Below, one piece after another: positions 21,019 to 32,349 of a stretch of 64,000 nt of DNA. Location of the stretch: positions 44,485,501 to 44,549,500 of the forward strand of contig CP142458.1 of the NCBI GenBank assembly GCA_038049695.1, read 5' to 3'. The stretch is from Cinnamomum chago. Lineage: Eukaryota; Streptophyta; Magnoliopsida; Laurales; Lauraceae. The notes under the pieces are model-generated. The model did no database searches, had not been told where the DNA came from, and saw nothing but the letters and a program-made list of their open reading frames with translations. How positions within the stretch are numbered: position 1 is the stretch's first letter; the number at the start of each line of letters is the position of its first letter. A program made the translations under genes and the position numbers.

Positions 21019-21936
21019 GGCTGGAAAGAGGTTTTTTTTTTTTTTAAGTGGGATGGGTCGGGTCTGGACTCAAATCGAGCCCAGACTACAGGTCAGGCCC
21101 AAAACTCAAGCCCAGTTTAGTCTTCAGACAAGACACGTGTGAAGGCTCCTTAAGGTTTGTGCCCAGAGAAAGTAAAAGGAGAAGAAGGGTTCTGTTTACC
21201 TTCGACTCAGAAAAGAACGGAGGAGCGATGACGATGAAGAACCGGAGAAGAACGAAGAGCAATGGTGATGCGTTCTTTTCTGCGTGTTGCGATGAATAGG
21301 CGTTGCGGAATTGCGTCCCTGCGTGCTGCGATGATGCGATGGTGGCTGCTGCGTTGGAAAAGATGGGAGGCAACGGCGCGACGATAGTGCTGCGACGCTG
21401 CTGGAGTTCGCGATGGTGCCATGTATGCTCTTCTCTATCTCTCTCCTCTTCTACTCTTTTTTTTTGTTCTGCTTCTCTTTCGCTGCTTTTTTTTTTTGTT
21501 TTGTTTTTCACTTCTGGGAGGGATTTCGAAAGGGATGGCAGGGAGTGGCTGTCGCGCGTAGGGTTAGGGTTTGGTTTGGGAATTTGGGCAGGCGGTGGGG
21601 TTTGTTTAGTTTTAAGACTGGGACGTGAGAGGGAAGGTGGGCTGGGGGCGTTAGGCAGTGGGTCTTGGTGCAGGTCTGGTGTTTGGGTTTCGGTTTTGGA
21701 GTTAGGGGTTTTGTTGGGGTTGGGGTTTTGTTGGGGTTGGGCGTAGGGTTTGGGGAATTTCAGATGGTTGGGAAATTGGTATTGCTTGGACGTGGTGGAA
21801 GGGGTTTTGGTGGTCTGTTTGGATGGCTTAGGGTTTAGCAAGAGTGTTAGAGCAGAGAGGAGATGGATAAGAGAAAAGGACGGGTGGATGATGACGAACC
21901 AGAGAAGATGACTGTTTCTCCAGCGACCGGATCTGG
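21019..21936 (-). other. V1 untranslated leader
   Basis: Strand-asymmetric (pyrimidine-rich on one strand) sequence between the primer-binding site and gag. It produces long apparent frames on both strands by composition alone. None has protein-like features. Confidence 0.7.
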
Positions 21937-21948
21937 GCTCTGATACCA
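21937..21948 (-). other. V1 primer-binding site (initiator tRNA-Met)
   Basis: The minus strand reads TGGTATCAGAGC, complementary to the 3' end of plant initiator tRNA-Met, three bases from the LTR edge. Confidence 0.95.
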
Positions 21949-21951
21949 ATT

Positions 21952-22352
21952 TGGCGCAGCCCCGGACCTTCGATCGAATAGACCAACCTCTCAGATGAGG
22001 TTGATCAAATCCAACAAAGGGATTCCACACGAAATAGCATTCACAGCCATGAACTCATGGAGAATAACTCACTCACAATAGTCTTTATTAATTGAATAAG
22101 CATAGAAATAACAAGAGGGTTCTTCTATATATATAGAAGACATTATTTCTAAACTAAGCAGAATACTAATAATAGGAAATTACTTAATCCTACTCTAAAT
22201 AGAATTTAGAAAGCAATCCTATTAAGAAACTAATTAATATTACTAATGTAGATAGGATAGGAATCTCTGATTGAAATCAGAGCTTATGTGGACCCCATCA
22301 GATGGTCCATCACGGGGGCCTGCGAGCCCTAGTCTTCTGTCGGGTTGCATCA
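21952..22352 (-). repeat. V1 5' LTR
   Basis: 401 bases, TGGCGC to TTGCATCA, followed by the CACAG target duplication. It matches the left LTR apart from the 88-bp duplication present there. Confidence 0.94.
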
Positions 22353-22357
22353 CACAG

Positions 22358-22935
22358 TCCCACCACCTTTTACACAAGATACCAAGGTGTTGACTTACAA
22401 TTGGCTTCACTCATTGGTAAGTTAAAATAAATACATATCAGAAACTTGAGTCGATAATTCGCTCGGGATTGAGAGCATATTGCTTGGAAATTATGAGAGC
22501 GTTCCTTAATTAAAGACAATATTGTGTATAAGGTGCCTCTCATGGTCCTTCATTACTTCCAATATACTAGCACGGCAGTCCAGAGTCTTCCATTCTGATG
22601 GTCAAGACAAACCACATTATCTTATAGTAACTGCAGTGCTACAACCTTTTAGACGAGATGCCTAGTCTCATCACCGATTGTGAAACATTTCAAGTATAAG
22701 AATAGTGACCTATGCCTCCTACATGTGAATCTCATCCACACACATTGATCGCATTTAATATACTTAAGGGCTCCTGTTCATCTTATGAACAACCATGTCA
22801 TTTTGTATCACATATGTGCAATAATCAACAGAAAACTATTCATCTCATGAATATAAGCATAAAAATATATATTAATTATGATAATAAATAAAATTATATA
22901 TGACACCCATTGGGTTTAGGACATACAATCTAACA
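22358..22935 (-). repeat. C1 3' LTR, part 3
   Basis: Resumes the C1 LTR exactly at the V1 duplication and ends ...ACATACAATCTAACA, matching the end of the intact LTR at 28146. Confidence 0.92.
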
Positions 22936-22952
22936 ATCTCCCACTTGGACTT
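22936..22952 (-). other. C1 polypurine tract
   Basis: The minus strand reads CCAAGTGGGAGATTG immediately before TGTTAG of the LTR, a typical Copia polypurine tract. Confidence 0.9.
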
Positions 22953-23500
22953 AATTCTTGTTAGGATTATATCTCACACCCAGCCCATCCACATGCCACT
23001 CAAAGACTTTGGTATTCAAAGGCTTAGTAAAGGGATCTGCAAGATTATCTGCAGACGCTATCTTGGTTACAGCAATATCTCTCCTCTGCACAATTTCTCT
23101 GACTAGATGATATTTCCTCTCTACGTATTTTTGGCATTTATGGCTTCTCAGTTCCTTGGATTGCTGCCACAGAAGACTGTAAGCGGTTGTCGCGCCAATG
23201 ATACTACCCCAAGTTCCAAAAGAAACCACCTAAGCAATACTGCTTCCCTAGGCACTTCACAAGCGGCTATGTACTCAGCTTCCGATGTGGAATAAGAAGT
23301 CCCGTTTGACACTCCTCCAGATAAAAGCTCCACCGCCTTGCATAAACACGTACCCAGAGGTAGATTTCCTCGAATCCTTATTTGACATGAAGTCAGAATC
23401 TGTGTACCCAACTGGACTCAACTCATCACTGTCGGAAATCAACATGCAATCTCTAGTCCTTCTCCAGTATTTTGATAATACATTTTATAGCAGTCTAATG
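22951..23500 (-). pseudogene. C1 RNase H
   Basis: Minus-strand frames 23148-23411 and 22951-23229 carry TSEAEYIAACE, LLRWFLLELGV, then RSHKCQKYVERKYHLVREIV and NLADPFTKPL near the end of pol. This is the Copia RNase H and C-terminus. The two frames overlap in different phases, so a frameshift lies near 23190. Confidence 0.9.
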
Positions 23501-24480
23501 ATCAGGGCCCGGGTTTGATTGATATTTGCCGACTAGGCCCACTGCATGACAGATATCCGGTCTATTACAAAGCATAGCATACATGAGGCTACCAACAGAC
23601 GAAGCATATGGTGATGCCTTCATCTACTCCTTTTCATTAGGTGTCCTAGGACACTGATACCTGGAAAGGTGCAATCCATGCTTGAAAGGTGTTATACCCT
23701 TCTTGGAGTTATGCTTAGCAAACCGTACTGGCACCTTATCTATATAAGCAGCTTGAGATAAGCCCAACATCCTGATTTTCCGGTCTTGAAAAAGTTTGAT
23801 CCCTAGGATGTAATTGGCTTCTGCCATATCCTTCATATCAAATGTCTGGGCCAACCAAACTTTAACCTTTGACAACATTCCCATTCAATGGGAAGGATGT
23901 CGTCAACATATAAAACCAGAAACACTACCCTACCTCCTTCACCCTTCATGTACACAGATGAATCATCTGGATTTTGACTAAAACCAAAAGATTTGATTGC
24001 CTGGTCAAAACGGATGTTCTAACTCCGTAATGCCTACTTCGGTCCATAAATGGACTTCTACAGTTTGCAGACTCTCTGCTCTTGGCCCTTAGTCTTAAAA
24101 CCATCTGGCTGCATCATATAGTTGTCTTCCTCAAGATGACCATTAAGAAATGTCGTCTTGACATCCATTTTCCAAATCGAATAGGCGAGATGCTCCGCAA
24201 TGGATAAGAGTATCCGAATGTACTTGAGCATGGCTACGGGCAAAAAAGTCTCCCTCATAATCGATACCCTCTTTCTGAATATACCCTTTTGCAACAAGCC
24301 TGGCCCTAAAGGTCTATTCTTCCATCTGGCCCTCTTTTTCTCTTTTAGACCCACTTGCACCCGATAGGTTTATTATTGGCAGCTAAGTCCACAAGTTTCC
24401 AGACCTCACTTAAGCACATACTCCATATCAGCTTTCATAGCTTGCCAGCGTCCTGAGTCTTTGTCAGTTATTGCCTAATC
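23501..24480 (-). pseudogene. C1 reverse transcriptase
   Basis: Copia-type RT, found in short frames. KMDVKTTFLNGHLEEDNYM lies in the 24058-24360 frame and carries the first catalytic Asp. FLVLYVDDIL lies at about 23895-23925, carrying the catalytic YVDD. AEANYILGIKL lies in the 23624-23884 frame. Several stops and frame changes separate them. Confidence 0.9.
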
Positions 24481-24625
24481 ATAATTACCGGGATCCTGTT
24501 CATGTTCCTCCGAGATGGCCTCGTAAGACTTTCCTAGCTACGTGAACTTATTAGGTGGCCTAATAGTCCTCCCACTACGACAAGGTTCCTATGTAACAAC
24601 GGGAACAAGTAGGGGTTGATTCTAA

Positions 24626-24965
24626 TCAAGTTCGGTTCTTAATGGACTTGGAATTTTTTTGCTCTTGAATTTCTTCTAGAACAACCCGACTTAAAGCTCG
24701 CTGGTCAATCATATAATCTTCCTCCAGAAAAACCGCATTTGTAATAACAAGCACCTTTTGCTCTTTGGGATTATAGAACAACCAGCCTTTAGTTCCCTTT
24801 GGATTCCCTACAAATGAACTTACTTCTGACTTCGATTCCAACTTATCCGTTTTCACCTTCAACATATGTGCTGGACAACCCAAAATGTGTAATTGTTATA
24901 CAGGCTAGGCTTTTCTTCCAGACCATAGCTCCCAAGGAAGTCTTATGTACAGACTTAGGTAGTAT
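24626..24965 (-). pseudogene. C1 integrase C-terminal (SH3-like) segment
   Basis: The frame 24626-24883 reads GCPAHMLKVKTDKLESKS, FVGNPKGTKGWLFYNP and VFLEEDYM, the conserved segment after the Copia integrase core. The core itself and protease are missing: sequence resembling gag abuts it at about 24965, so an internal deletion has removed them. Confidence 0.82.
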
Positions 24966-25070
24966 GACATACTTATACTTATGCCCGGCTGTGGTCGGGA
25001 CAATATCCAGGTTCCATTTCCAGTATGCCTAGTTTGATCCAATCAATTTGTTTTGATTGAAGATGGTCGC
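24966..25070 (-). pseudogene. C1 gag N-terminal fragment
   Basis: The minus strand reads LIGSNYAYWKWNLDIVPTT, which resembles the start of plant Copia Gag (LTGxNYxxWKxxLDIVL). It stops after about 30 residues at the deletion junction with integrase. Confidence 0.7.
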
Positions 25071-26616
25071 AAGGGGATTGAAAGTGGATGAATTCTTGCT
25101 TGAAAACTGTTGCACAAACCAATCATACAATTAAAATTAAAAATAAATGACATCAATTCTTCCAAATTTCTTGTGGATTCCTCACACCACTGAAATTGGA
25201 ATGCATCGGCATCCCAATCCCTTGGGACATGCCTCCTTCTGGAGTACAAATGCCCCTTAGATTGGTGTGGATCTTTATCAATGTAATATTAGTACAAGAA
25301 TGATAGTCCATGATCCCCTATCACATTATCATTTAGGTAGTATCACATGACAACCGTTGCGTGTAGTGCCTCCTTGGGGAGTGCACCCCCACCCCGTCTC
25401 ACTGACACTATCTAAAGGAGATCCATACCTTATACCTGGTAACCAACCAAATGAGTGCCCTCCTTGGAGAACGGCCATTCTGTGATGGCACGAGGCACCC
25501 ACCCTCCTTACAATGGACCTACGGTGGAAAACCATGGGGATTTAACAAGTAAATGCCCCTCTCCCACTTAATATTTTAGAATTGATGATTCTCTTAAAAA
25601 GTCTAATTGCACCAGTTAATAAAAACTGCCTAATTATCTCATAATTATTACAATGATTGGATCCAAGTCAAATTTCATATAGTGGAAAATCCAGTTAAAA
25701 GTTTATTATTACCAGTAGCTCCCGTCACACAGGTCCACCAAAACTAAAACATCTCTTGAACCGTTTTCCAAACCATTTAAAATTGATTTGACCAATTATT
25801 GTAACTGCTGTCTGCGGACCAGATTTTGAAAACCAAAGGCACATGCCACATAAAGCAAAACAAACATGCATAAATTGCCAAAAGTAAATAACTTGTTCTC
25901 TCCTCCACATGGCCCAAGACTGGATAATTCTTTTGGACTTCCAAACGCTTTGGGTATCCATCCAACTTCATCATTCTCCTTGTTCGCTCTGCCGCCAGAA
26001 TTTACAAGGGTATTGAAAATTATAAATTACATAAATTTCTATGCCTCAAAATTGAGACTTACAAGCCATTCTAATAATGGAAATAACAAAGGGCTAGGGA
26101 AACCACCATGCCTTGCCCTTTCATGGGAAAACAAGGAAACCATGATGTCCTTTACATGACTGCCCAATTAACAAAAGAAAAGAAAACGTAGGGGCCACAT
26201 GGAGAGGTCTAGACTTGCAAGGTTAGTATCACATACAACCAATCGACCACAAGGGACAAAGAAGGGCTTCCAATACACTGCCATCTGCCTTCCCATGGCT
26301 GACAGGATGCCCTGTCAAAAACAGACAGGGGCCTAATTCGCTCGACATGCTCTAGCGGACCACTCGTGGTTCCAGAAAACGTATTGGCAGAAAACCCAGT
26401 CCGCTTGAGCGCTGGTTAAGGCTCGCTCGAGCGGACGCCTCGCTGTTTCAAAGAAACCCACAATTTTACCTTTTCTGATGAAGATAAAACTCATATCTAC
26501 TTCATCCGTAGGTCTGCAAAATCTGATCCGACAAGAGTCCCAGAACTATCCACTCCACGTCTCATGTAGAGATTAGAACTAGAAAACTAGATCTAATACA
26601 TTAACAAGAAGGGACC
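25071..26616 (-). other. C1 long leader with conserved block
   Basis: About 1.5 kb between primer site and gag. A minus-strand frame at 25329-25535 and the segment 25195-25275 are clearly related to 45315-45570 and 45720-45830 of element C2, although neither looks like a known retrotransposon protein. The stretch 26330-26440 holds CTCGAG-type palindromic motifs. No other features are seen. Confidence 0.6.
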
Positions 26617-26628
26617 GCTCTGATACCA
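26617..26628 (-). other. C1 primer-binding site (initiator tRNA-Met)
   Basis: The minus strand reads TGGTATCAGAGC two bases from the LTR edge at 26631. Confidence 0.95.
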
Positions 26629-26630
26629 TT

Positions 26631-28146
26631 TGATGGAAGTAGGTGGGCCTTCCAGATTAGATTTCTAAAACTTTGATCCACTTAACGCAAGGATCTAACA
26701 TCCAAATCACCATGGAACCAATTCCAAGATCTCACACCCTTATCTGAGTGTATTAAGATCTCAGATCTACGTGAAGAAAAACAGATATGAGAAAAAACAA
26801 CTATCTCGATCTACAAATAACTTGGTGCAGATCTATACCTCAGGAGCTTTGTTGTGCTCAAATTGTGTCTTTGATGTTTATCTCTGCACATCCTTTTTGC
26901 AGATGCGATCTTCCAGACCTCGTAGTCTTCCACGCTATGACCCAATCGAAGAAATCTTCTCTAAAAGAATGGTGGGATCTCTTTTAGAGAACTTATTCCT
27001 CAAAGCACTCAAACCAGAGAACAAGAAGAGAGATGAGAGGGGAGGAGGAGACCACACTGGACGTCCAACCTTCTATGGTCTTTTATAATCCCACTCTCCT
27101 AGTTCTCTCTGTTATGAGTTCTTATTTGAATACAACTCTCTCTGAGGGCTAGCATGCGGACAATGGGGGATTCCTTTGGATCTGGCTCCAACTGATGCAT
27201 CGGGATTCTGGACCCTACATCTCATGCAAGATCCTAACCAATAGTTAATCACAAATGACACCACTACATAAATGTAATTGCACTCTAGTCCTGTGAATTT
27301 TACAAGAAGACCCTAAACTTTCCAATTACTGTGTGCAGGCCCCTCCATCAATTATATCCATGGATCCATTGGAAATAAATTGTCTAACCATGAGGATCCA
27401 CCTCTTATTATCCTTGACCCAATTAATCACATAGATCATCGATTCAATCTGATTAACTCTTAATCAGAACAGGTGCGCACTTACCGGTGATAAATTCCAT
27501 TAATCAACACAAAGGGATATTTCTCTAATGAGGACAAATTTCATGTTGAGAATATATGTTCCCACAGTCCCTCCACCATTTACCCAAAATACCGAGGTGT
27601 TGATCTATAGTTGGCCTCACTCATTGGTAAGTTAAAGTAAATGCATATAAGAAACTTGAGTCTATTACTCCCTCAGGATTAAGAGGCTATTGCTTGTAAA
27701 TTATGAGAGCGTTCCTTAATTTAAGACAGTATTTTGTATAAGGTGTTACTCATGGTCCTTCAGTACATCTAATGTACTAGCACAACAATCAAGAGTCTTC
27801 CACTCTCACGGTCGAGACAAACCATACTTTCTTATAGTAATTGCAGTGCTACAACCTTTTCAGATGAGATGCTCAGTCTCATCATTGGTTGTGAAATGCT
27901 TCAAGTATACGAGTTATGATCTCTGTCTCTTGCATGTGATTCGCATCCACACACATGGATCGCATTTAATATACTTTAGGCTTCCTGTTCATCTGATGAA
28001 CAACCATGTCATTTTGTATCACATATGTTCAATAATCAACAGAAAACTATTCATCTCATGAATATAAGCGTAAAAATATATATCAATTATGATAATAAAT
28101 AAAATTGTGTATGACATCCACTGGATTGAGGACATACAATCTAACA
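26631..28146 (-). repeat. C1 5' LTR, intact
   Basis: 1516 bases running from TGATGGAAGTAGG to ...CAATCTAACA on the plus strand. It serves as the reference that shows the left LTR was interrupted twice. One terminus reads TGATGGAAG against TGTTGGAAG in the partner. Confidence 0.93.
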
Positions 28147-28151
28147 TCATC

Positions 28152-28177
28152 TTTGACGTTCCACTCGATCCATATCA
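28152..28177 (+). repeat. G0 5' LTR, last part
   Basis: TTTGACGTTCCACTCGATC and a terminal ATATCA match the end of the G0 3' LTR at about 33974-33999. This shows that C1 inserted near the end of this LTR. Confidence 0.85.
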
Positions 28178-28178
28178 A

Positions 28179-28191
28179 TGCGTATCAGAGC
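28179..28191 (+). other. G0 primer-binding site (initiator tRNA-Met), slightly altered
   Basis: TGCGTATCAGAGC against the consensus TGGTATCAGAGC, one base after the LTR end. Confidence 0.8.
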
Positions 28192-29083
28192 ATCGATTCT
28201 GGCTTATTGTATCTTCACATATTGTCTCTTCGTCTCTGCATCGTAGCCAACCGCAGGTTTAATTCAGTCCATTCCCCCAAACCCCTCTAAAACCTGTTGC
28301 CATATTCAATCCCATCCAAAGCACTACACAAACTAGATTCATAGGAAAAAAAAAAAAAAAAAACCAGCACCAACTCCAGTTTTCAAACCCAACCCAACTC
28401 AATAACATAAATCCAAAAAAGAGAAAAAGAAAACTAGATCTCGGAATCCCATCTGTGTCACCCAACTCAACTTTTCCTGCCACTAGCTCACTGCATCATC
28501 ATCATCATTTAGAGAGTCAGAGACACAGAGAGAAGGGGAGAGAGATGTTGTACTCCACAGGGACCCCTACAGTGCAACCTCGTGCAATAGAGGATCTGAA
28601 TCTATTGCTGCCAGGCTGAAGACATGTCGTCGTCATTAACTCATATCAACACATCACCAGTCTGAAAGGATCTCTCTCTATGTAAGAAGCAAAGATGACA
28701 GAGGCAAAGGGTAGAAGTACCTACTGTGAGGTGCCCATACTTCAGATCAACTCTTTTTGCGTACCAAGCGAAAGGTCAAAAGTTTCGAGAATTTAAAAAT
28801 TACCATTTAGTAGGAAGAAAGAAAAAGGCAGAGAGTTTATGGTATTTACATTATTGCCAAGTAAAATGCTAGTTGAAAGTTGAAACGAAAGGGCAGAAAG
28901 TTTATGATATTAACAGCCAACTACCCTCACTTTCTTATTTTACAAGACAAGGCTTAAGTTTGATTTAATTACACAACCACCATAACCTTTTTGCTGTTGG
29001 AAGAAAAGGGCAAAAGTTACAGTTTATTACTTTGCCATCAGAGAAAGGTAATCAGAAAAATAAGTATTAGCACCATTCCTGGC
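28192..29083 (+). other. G0 untranslated leader
   Basis: Non-coding in appearance, with an A homopolymer of about 17 bases near 28347-28363 and an AG-rich stretch around 28510-28545. No protein-like frame before the gag ATG. Confidence 0.6.
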
Positions 29084-29985
29084 ATGACTAGAGTTACTAA
29101 TAATACCAGAACCGAAGTGCTAACGACAAATGTTGACAAGCTTGATGTAGAAGTCAGACAATGCATGGGATCATTGCAAGACATCAAGGTTACCTTGGTA
29201 GCTATGGATGCCCAATATGAAAACATACTCCTGCTTCTTCCTAGCAAGGCAGCAAAGCAAGTTTCCGGCAATAACAATGACACAGAGCACAATGGAATGC
29301 TTCAACATCGCATCACGATATTGGACTTTCCAAAGTTCTCAGGCGGGAAACCAACCTCATTGACATATAGGGCAAATCAATTTCTCCAAATCAAAAGGCT
29401 CCAGAAGATCAAAAAGGTCCTCTTAGCCTCCTTTCATTTAGATGGGGAAGAGTGCAATGGGTTCCAGTGGTACGAGAAGACCCATAAAGAGTTAATATGG
29501 GAGATGTTACAAAAGGCCATTTGGATACGTTTTGGTCCACTGAATATGAGAACTTCGATGAGGCTCTCTCTTGGATTTAATAAACGGGCACAGTACGAGA
29601 ATACCAAGTCCAATTCGAATGCTTAGCTAATTGGGTAGAGGGATTGCCTGCAAAGGCATTAGTTTGTCTTTTCATTAGGGGACTCAAGGATGAAATTGCA
29701 GCAGAGATTAACATGTTGAAACCTGTAACTATTTCCACGGTGATTGGGCTTGCTCGAATGCAGGAAGAACAGTTGCAGTGCATATACCGAACGGAACATC
29801 CACCACCTTAGTTGCCATCGCTTTCACAAATGGGGTCCATGGGGCAGCGGATTGCACCGCCTATTTGATTGCTCACATGGCCGAGATGCAAGCCCTGAGA
29901 GAGAATGGCCTTTGCTGAAAAGTTTGGGCCCAGCTATAAATACGAAAATCAGCAATTGTTTATTCTAGAAGCCGAAGAAGAAAAT
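29084..29985 (+). pseudogene. G0 gag
   Basis: A Gypsy-type Gag reading MTRVTNNTRTEVL from ATG 29084, then ITILDFPKFSGGKPTSL, KVLLASFHLDGEE and EMLQKAIWIRFGP of the capsid domain. A frameshift near 29560 moves the continuation (YQVQFECLANWVEGLP, IRGLKDEIAAEINMLKP, IGLARMQEEQLQ) to another phase. Stops follow, and a faint trace of the pre-knuckle region (KFGPSYKYENQQLFILEAEEE) ends it. It is non-functional. Confidence 0.85.
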
Positions 29986-30076
29986 GGAGGATCCTTTACT
30001 CATGCAACAACGTTTTCCCGATTTTGACCTCAAGGTTAGTTTTGAAAAGAAGGGGGGAAGGAGGGTGGAATTATAA
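29986..30076 (+). pseudogene. G0 pol C-terminal remnant and polypurine tract
   Basis: The product LMQQRFPDFDLKVSFEKKGG followed by a stop at 30074-30076 resembles the last residues of a Gypsy polyprotein. It follows the gag remnant directly, so the rest of pol is deleted. The purine run at about 30044-30070 is the polypurine tract before the 3' LTR. Confidence 0.65.
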
Positions 30077-30321
30077 GACGCCAACCCAACTGTGCGATAA
30101 GGGCTGAGTCATTGGATGAGCCAACAAGCCTGCTATTGTGGCCAAGAGTGTTTGGCAAGTTTGCAATAGATCACAAGCATGGTCCCGTTCTTATCCATTA
30201 AAAGTTTAGATATGGTAGAAGTCGTTGGCTATCCATTAGGAATTCAAAGACAGTAAGAGTTGTCAACAAATCCTTGGCTTGGTGATATTTTCTATCCTTA
30301 TTTATAGGGATGGATCCTTGG
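30072..30321 (+). repeat. G0 3' LTR, part 1
   Basis: Aligns to 12727-12990 of the 5' LTR. It is cut by V2, and its last five bases CTTGG (30317-30321) form the left duplication of V2. Confidence 0.85.
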
Positions 30322-30696
30322 TGACGCGGCGATCGGGTAGATCAATCTCCCGAAGGATTGATCGAATCCAAAGATGGATTCTAGCCACTAGGGCACAAAC
30401 GAAATTAGGGAACAACCCATAACTCACGATAACTCAGAGGAAAGTCTTGATTAATTTATAAGCGTGTCTATTACAATGGAGGGCTTCTCTATTTATAATG
30501 TAATAAGGACTGTAAAATAGAAAGCTACTGATCTTAAAACAATAAAACAAGAAGCAATCGTAATTAAATAAACTTAAAGATAAAAGTATTATGCCACAGT
30601 AGCTTCTCAGCCAATTGGGCCTATGGGCTGAACCCAATGGACTGGGTTCGATGGCTGGGTCCATCATGTGGGCTCAAGGCCTTCCGTACTGCATCA
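30322..30696 (-). repeat. V2 3' LTR
   Basis: TGACGCGGCG to ACTGCATCA. A run of about 18 C follows at about 30700-30715, the polypurine tract on the element strand. Confidence 0.93.
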
Positions 30697-30716
30697 ATTC
30701 CCCCCCCCCCCCCCCG

Positions 30717-31353
30717 AAAAAACTCAACTCCGGCAAGTTGACAGCGTGATAATATGGGAGAGAATCCGACCACAAGTTAGGGAAAGGTTCTCAGGGGTCA
30801 AAATCAATCGCACAAACTTCAGAATATTCTTGCGGTCTGCATTTGCATTGCATGTCCTGCAAACTTCATGCAGTATTTTCCTCCGTTTAGAAGTAGATGG
30901 TAGGTGTTGTTTCTTCTCATGCCTGCATTTAGCTCGGATGTGGTGCTTTTCCCATGAGAGACTGCAATCGTAGAATCTGCCATTTTTTAAGGCAATCTGC
31001 AAGCTTCCATTGTTGATCCCTGAATATGAAGTCAATGTGAGGCACGTCAACAACTTGATGTACTTGTGAATCCTCCAAAACAATTGATCTGGTTTCCGAT
31101 GATCCAAATGGATTATCTGACAGTGGCATGTCAACAAGATCTACCGGATGTTCACTCTGTTTGGTAACCTGGTCAAAGTCTTAAATGGCTGCTTCTCCTT
31201 GGTCTTTTTCTACATGTTGTGGCTCTTAAAGAACACGAACTCAATCATCTTACACATGTTCCAAATTTTCCATGAGATCAGCTTTGCCTTGACCTTGATC
31301 ATCTATTGCACGCTTGATGTCTGCTGGCATGACTTGTATCTCTTGTGGTGCAA
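30717..31353 (-). other. V2 region of unclear origin between protease and polypurine tract
   Basis: Frames on the minus strand (30724-31137, 30929-31129) encode no motif I recognise. By position it should be the residue of a deleted pol gene, possibly the post-integrase part, but no RT, RNase H or DDE signature is seen. Confidence 0.5.
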
Positions 31354-31908
31354 TCATGACTGCTCTTTCAACTCTTTGCACTTCCGTGGCTCTTTCTTTG
31401 GTTCAGTGGAAGGAGATGATGTAGACGAAGAGGAGGTTGTTGATGTCATTGGAATGAGCATAACTCTTTTTCCATTCCACAAAATGGTATATGTATTCGC
31501 CTCTTTATCATGGTGCACTTTTCGATCAAAAACCCATGGACGTCCGAAAACAATATGAGCAATATTCATATGGATCACATCACACCAAATTTTGTCTTCA
31601 TAATGGCCCATTTTGAATGATAACAAACATCCATGAGTCATGGGGATAACGTTACCATTAGACCATGTGACTTGGTAGGGCTTAGGAAGCTTCTCAATTG
31701 GCTAATAAAGTTTGTCAATGACCTCTTAAGCGACAAAACTCATTGCACTACAATTATCAATAATCAAATTAGCGGACTTGTCTTCGACTCTTACCCGCGC
31801 GTGGAATTTCTTAACCAGTCTCCATTCTTCTTCTTCCTTTTTACTTGTATTGAACAGTTGGCGAATGACAAGAGTGGGATTATCTTCTCCTGGGAAAAGT
31901 CTTTCCAC
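31354..31908 (-). pseudogene. V2 aspartic protease remnant
   Basis: The minus strand carries SANLIIDNCSAMSFVA, where the active-site triad that normally reads DSG is DNC, then in-frame stops, then KMGHYEDKIWCDVIHMNIAHIVFGRPW, the second conserved protease region shared with V1. After about 31400 the product is a low-complexity Ser and Thr tract. It is inactive. Confidence 0.8.
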
Positions 31909-31944
31909 AACATGAGCTCTTGATCTTTGCTGAATATTTCTTTC

Positions 31945-32349
31945 TTAACACTGAGATTGACACATGCGAGATTTTCGAAGCATGTGCTCAACACAAACAG
32001 CTTCTTTGTACGCTTTTGGAATGGTTTCACAAAAATTTACTTTTGCTCGTATGCTTGGTCTTAACCCTTTGATATATCGAGCTCCATCATTCTTACTGCT
32101 CTCCCATAAGCCACATAAAATTTTCAACTCCTGATATCGAGAGGTATATTCATCAACAGTTAATTTACCTTGCTTTAAATTAATGTGCTGCTCAAAGTAG
32201 AACTCTTTCTCACGGTACTGATTTCCATATCTGAACTCATACATAACAGCTTCAATGTGTCTCATGTTGATTTGATAGGCTCGGTTAATGACACTCTGAA
32301 CGGGTGAGATTGGAATTGGGTCCACTGACTCTGACCAAAAATTCTGCAC
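31945..32349 (-). pseudogene. V2 gag fragment
   Basis: A 134-codon frame with EFYFEQHINLKQGKLTVDEY, YQELKILCG and ARYIKGLRPSIRAKV, the C-terminal half of the plant Gag capsid domain. The zinc knuckle expected after it is not recognisable. Confidence 0.82.

Larger units (their letters stand above)
15591..22352 (-). mobile_element. V1: Ty3/Gypsy chromovirus-type element nested in the C1 LTR
   Basis: LTRs at 15591-16075 and 21952-22352 are flanked by a perfect CACAG duplication (15586-15590 and 22353-22357). The primer-binding site TGGTATCAGAGC lies on the minus strand at 21937-21948. Order on the minus strand is a long leader, gag with a zinc knuckle, protease, RT, RNase H, integrase and a partial chromodomain. 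Many frames are intact over hundreds of bases but stops occur throughout, and RNase H carries a duplication with an inverted scar. It is among the youngest insertions here, since it interrupts C1, which interrupts G0. Confidence 0.94.
13169..28146 (-). mobile_element. C1: Ty1/Copia element inserted in the G0 5' LTR
   Basis: The right LTR (26631-28146) is the 5' LTR and is intact at 1516 bases. The left (3') LTR is in three pieces that sum to about 1.5 kb. Next to the right LTR the minus strand has TGGTATCAGAGC, the initiator tRNA-Met primer site, and next to the left LTR it has the Copia polypurine tract CAAGTGGGAGAT. Flanking pentamers ccata (13164-13168) and tcatc (28147-28151) agree at three of five positions, and the G0 LTR sequence resumes directly beyond. 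The coding part is a deletion derivative: a short gag N-terminus, integrase C-terminus, RT and RNase H. Confidence 0.9.

Noticed and set aside
21086-22030. 314-codon minus-strand frame
   Set aside because: It starts inside the V1 LTR, runs across the primer-binding site and leader, and has no conserved motif.
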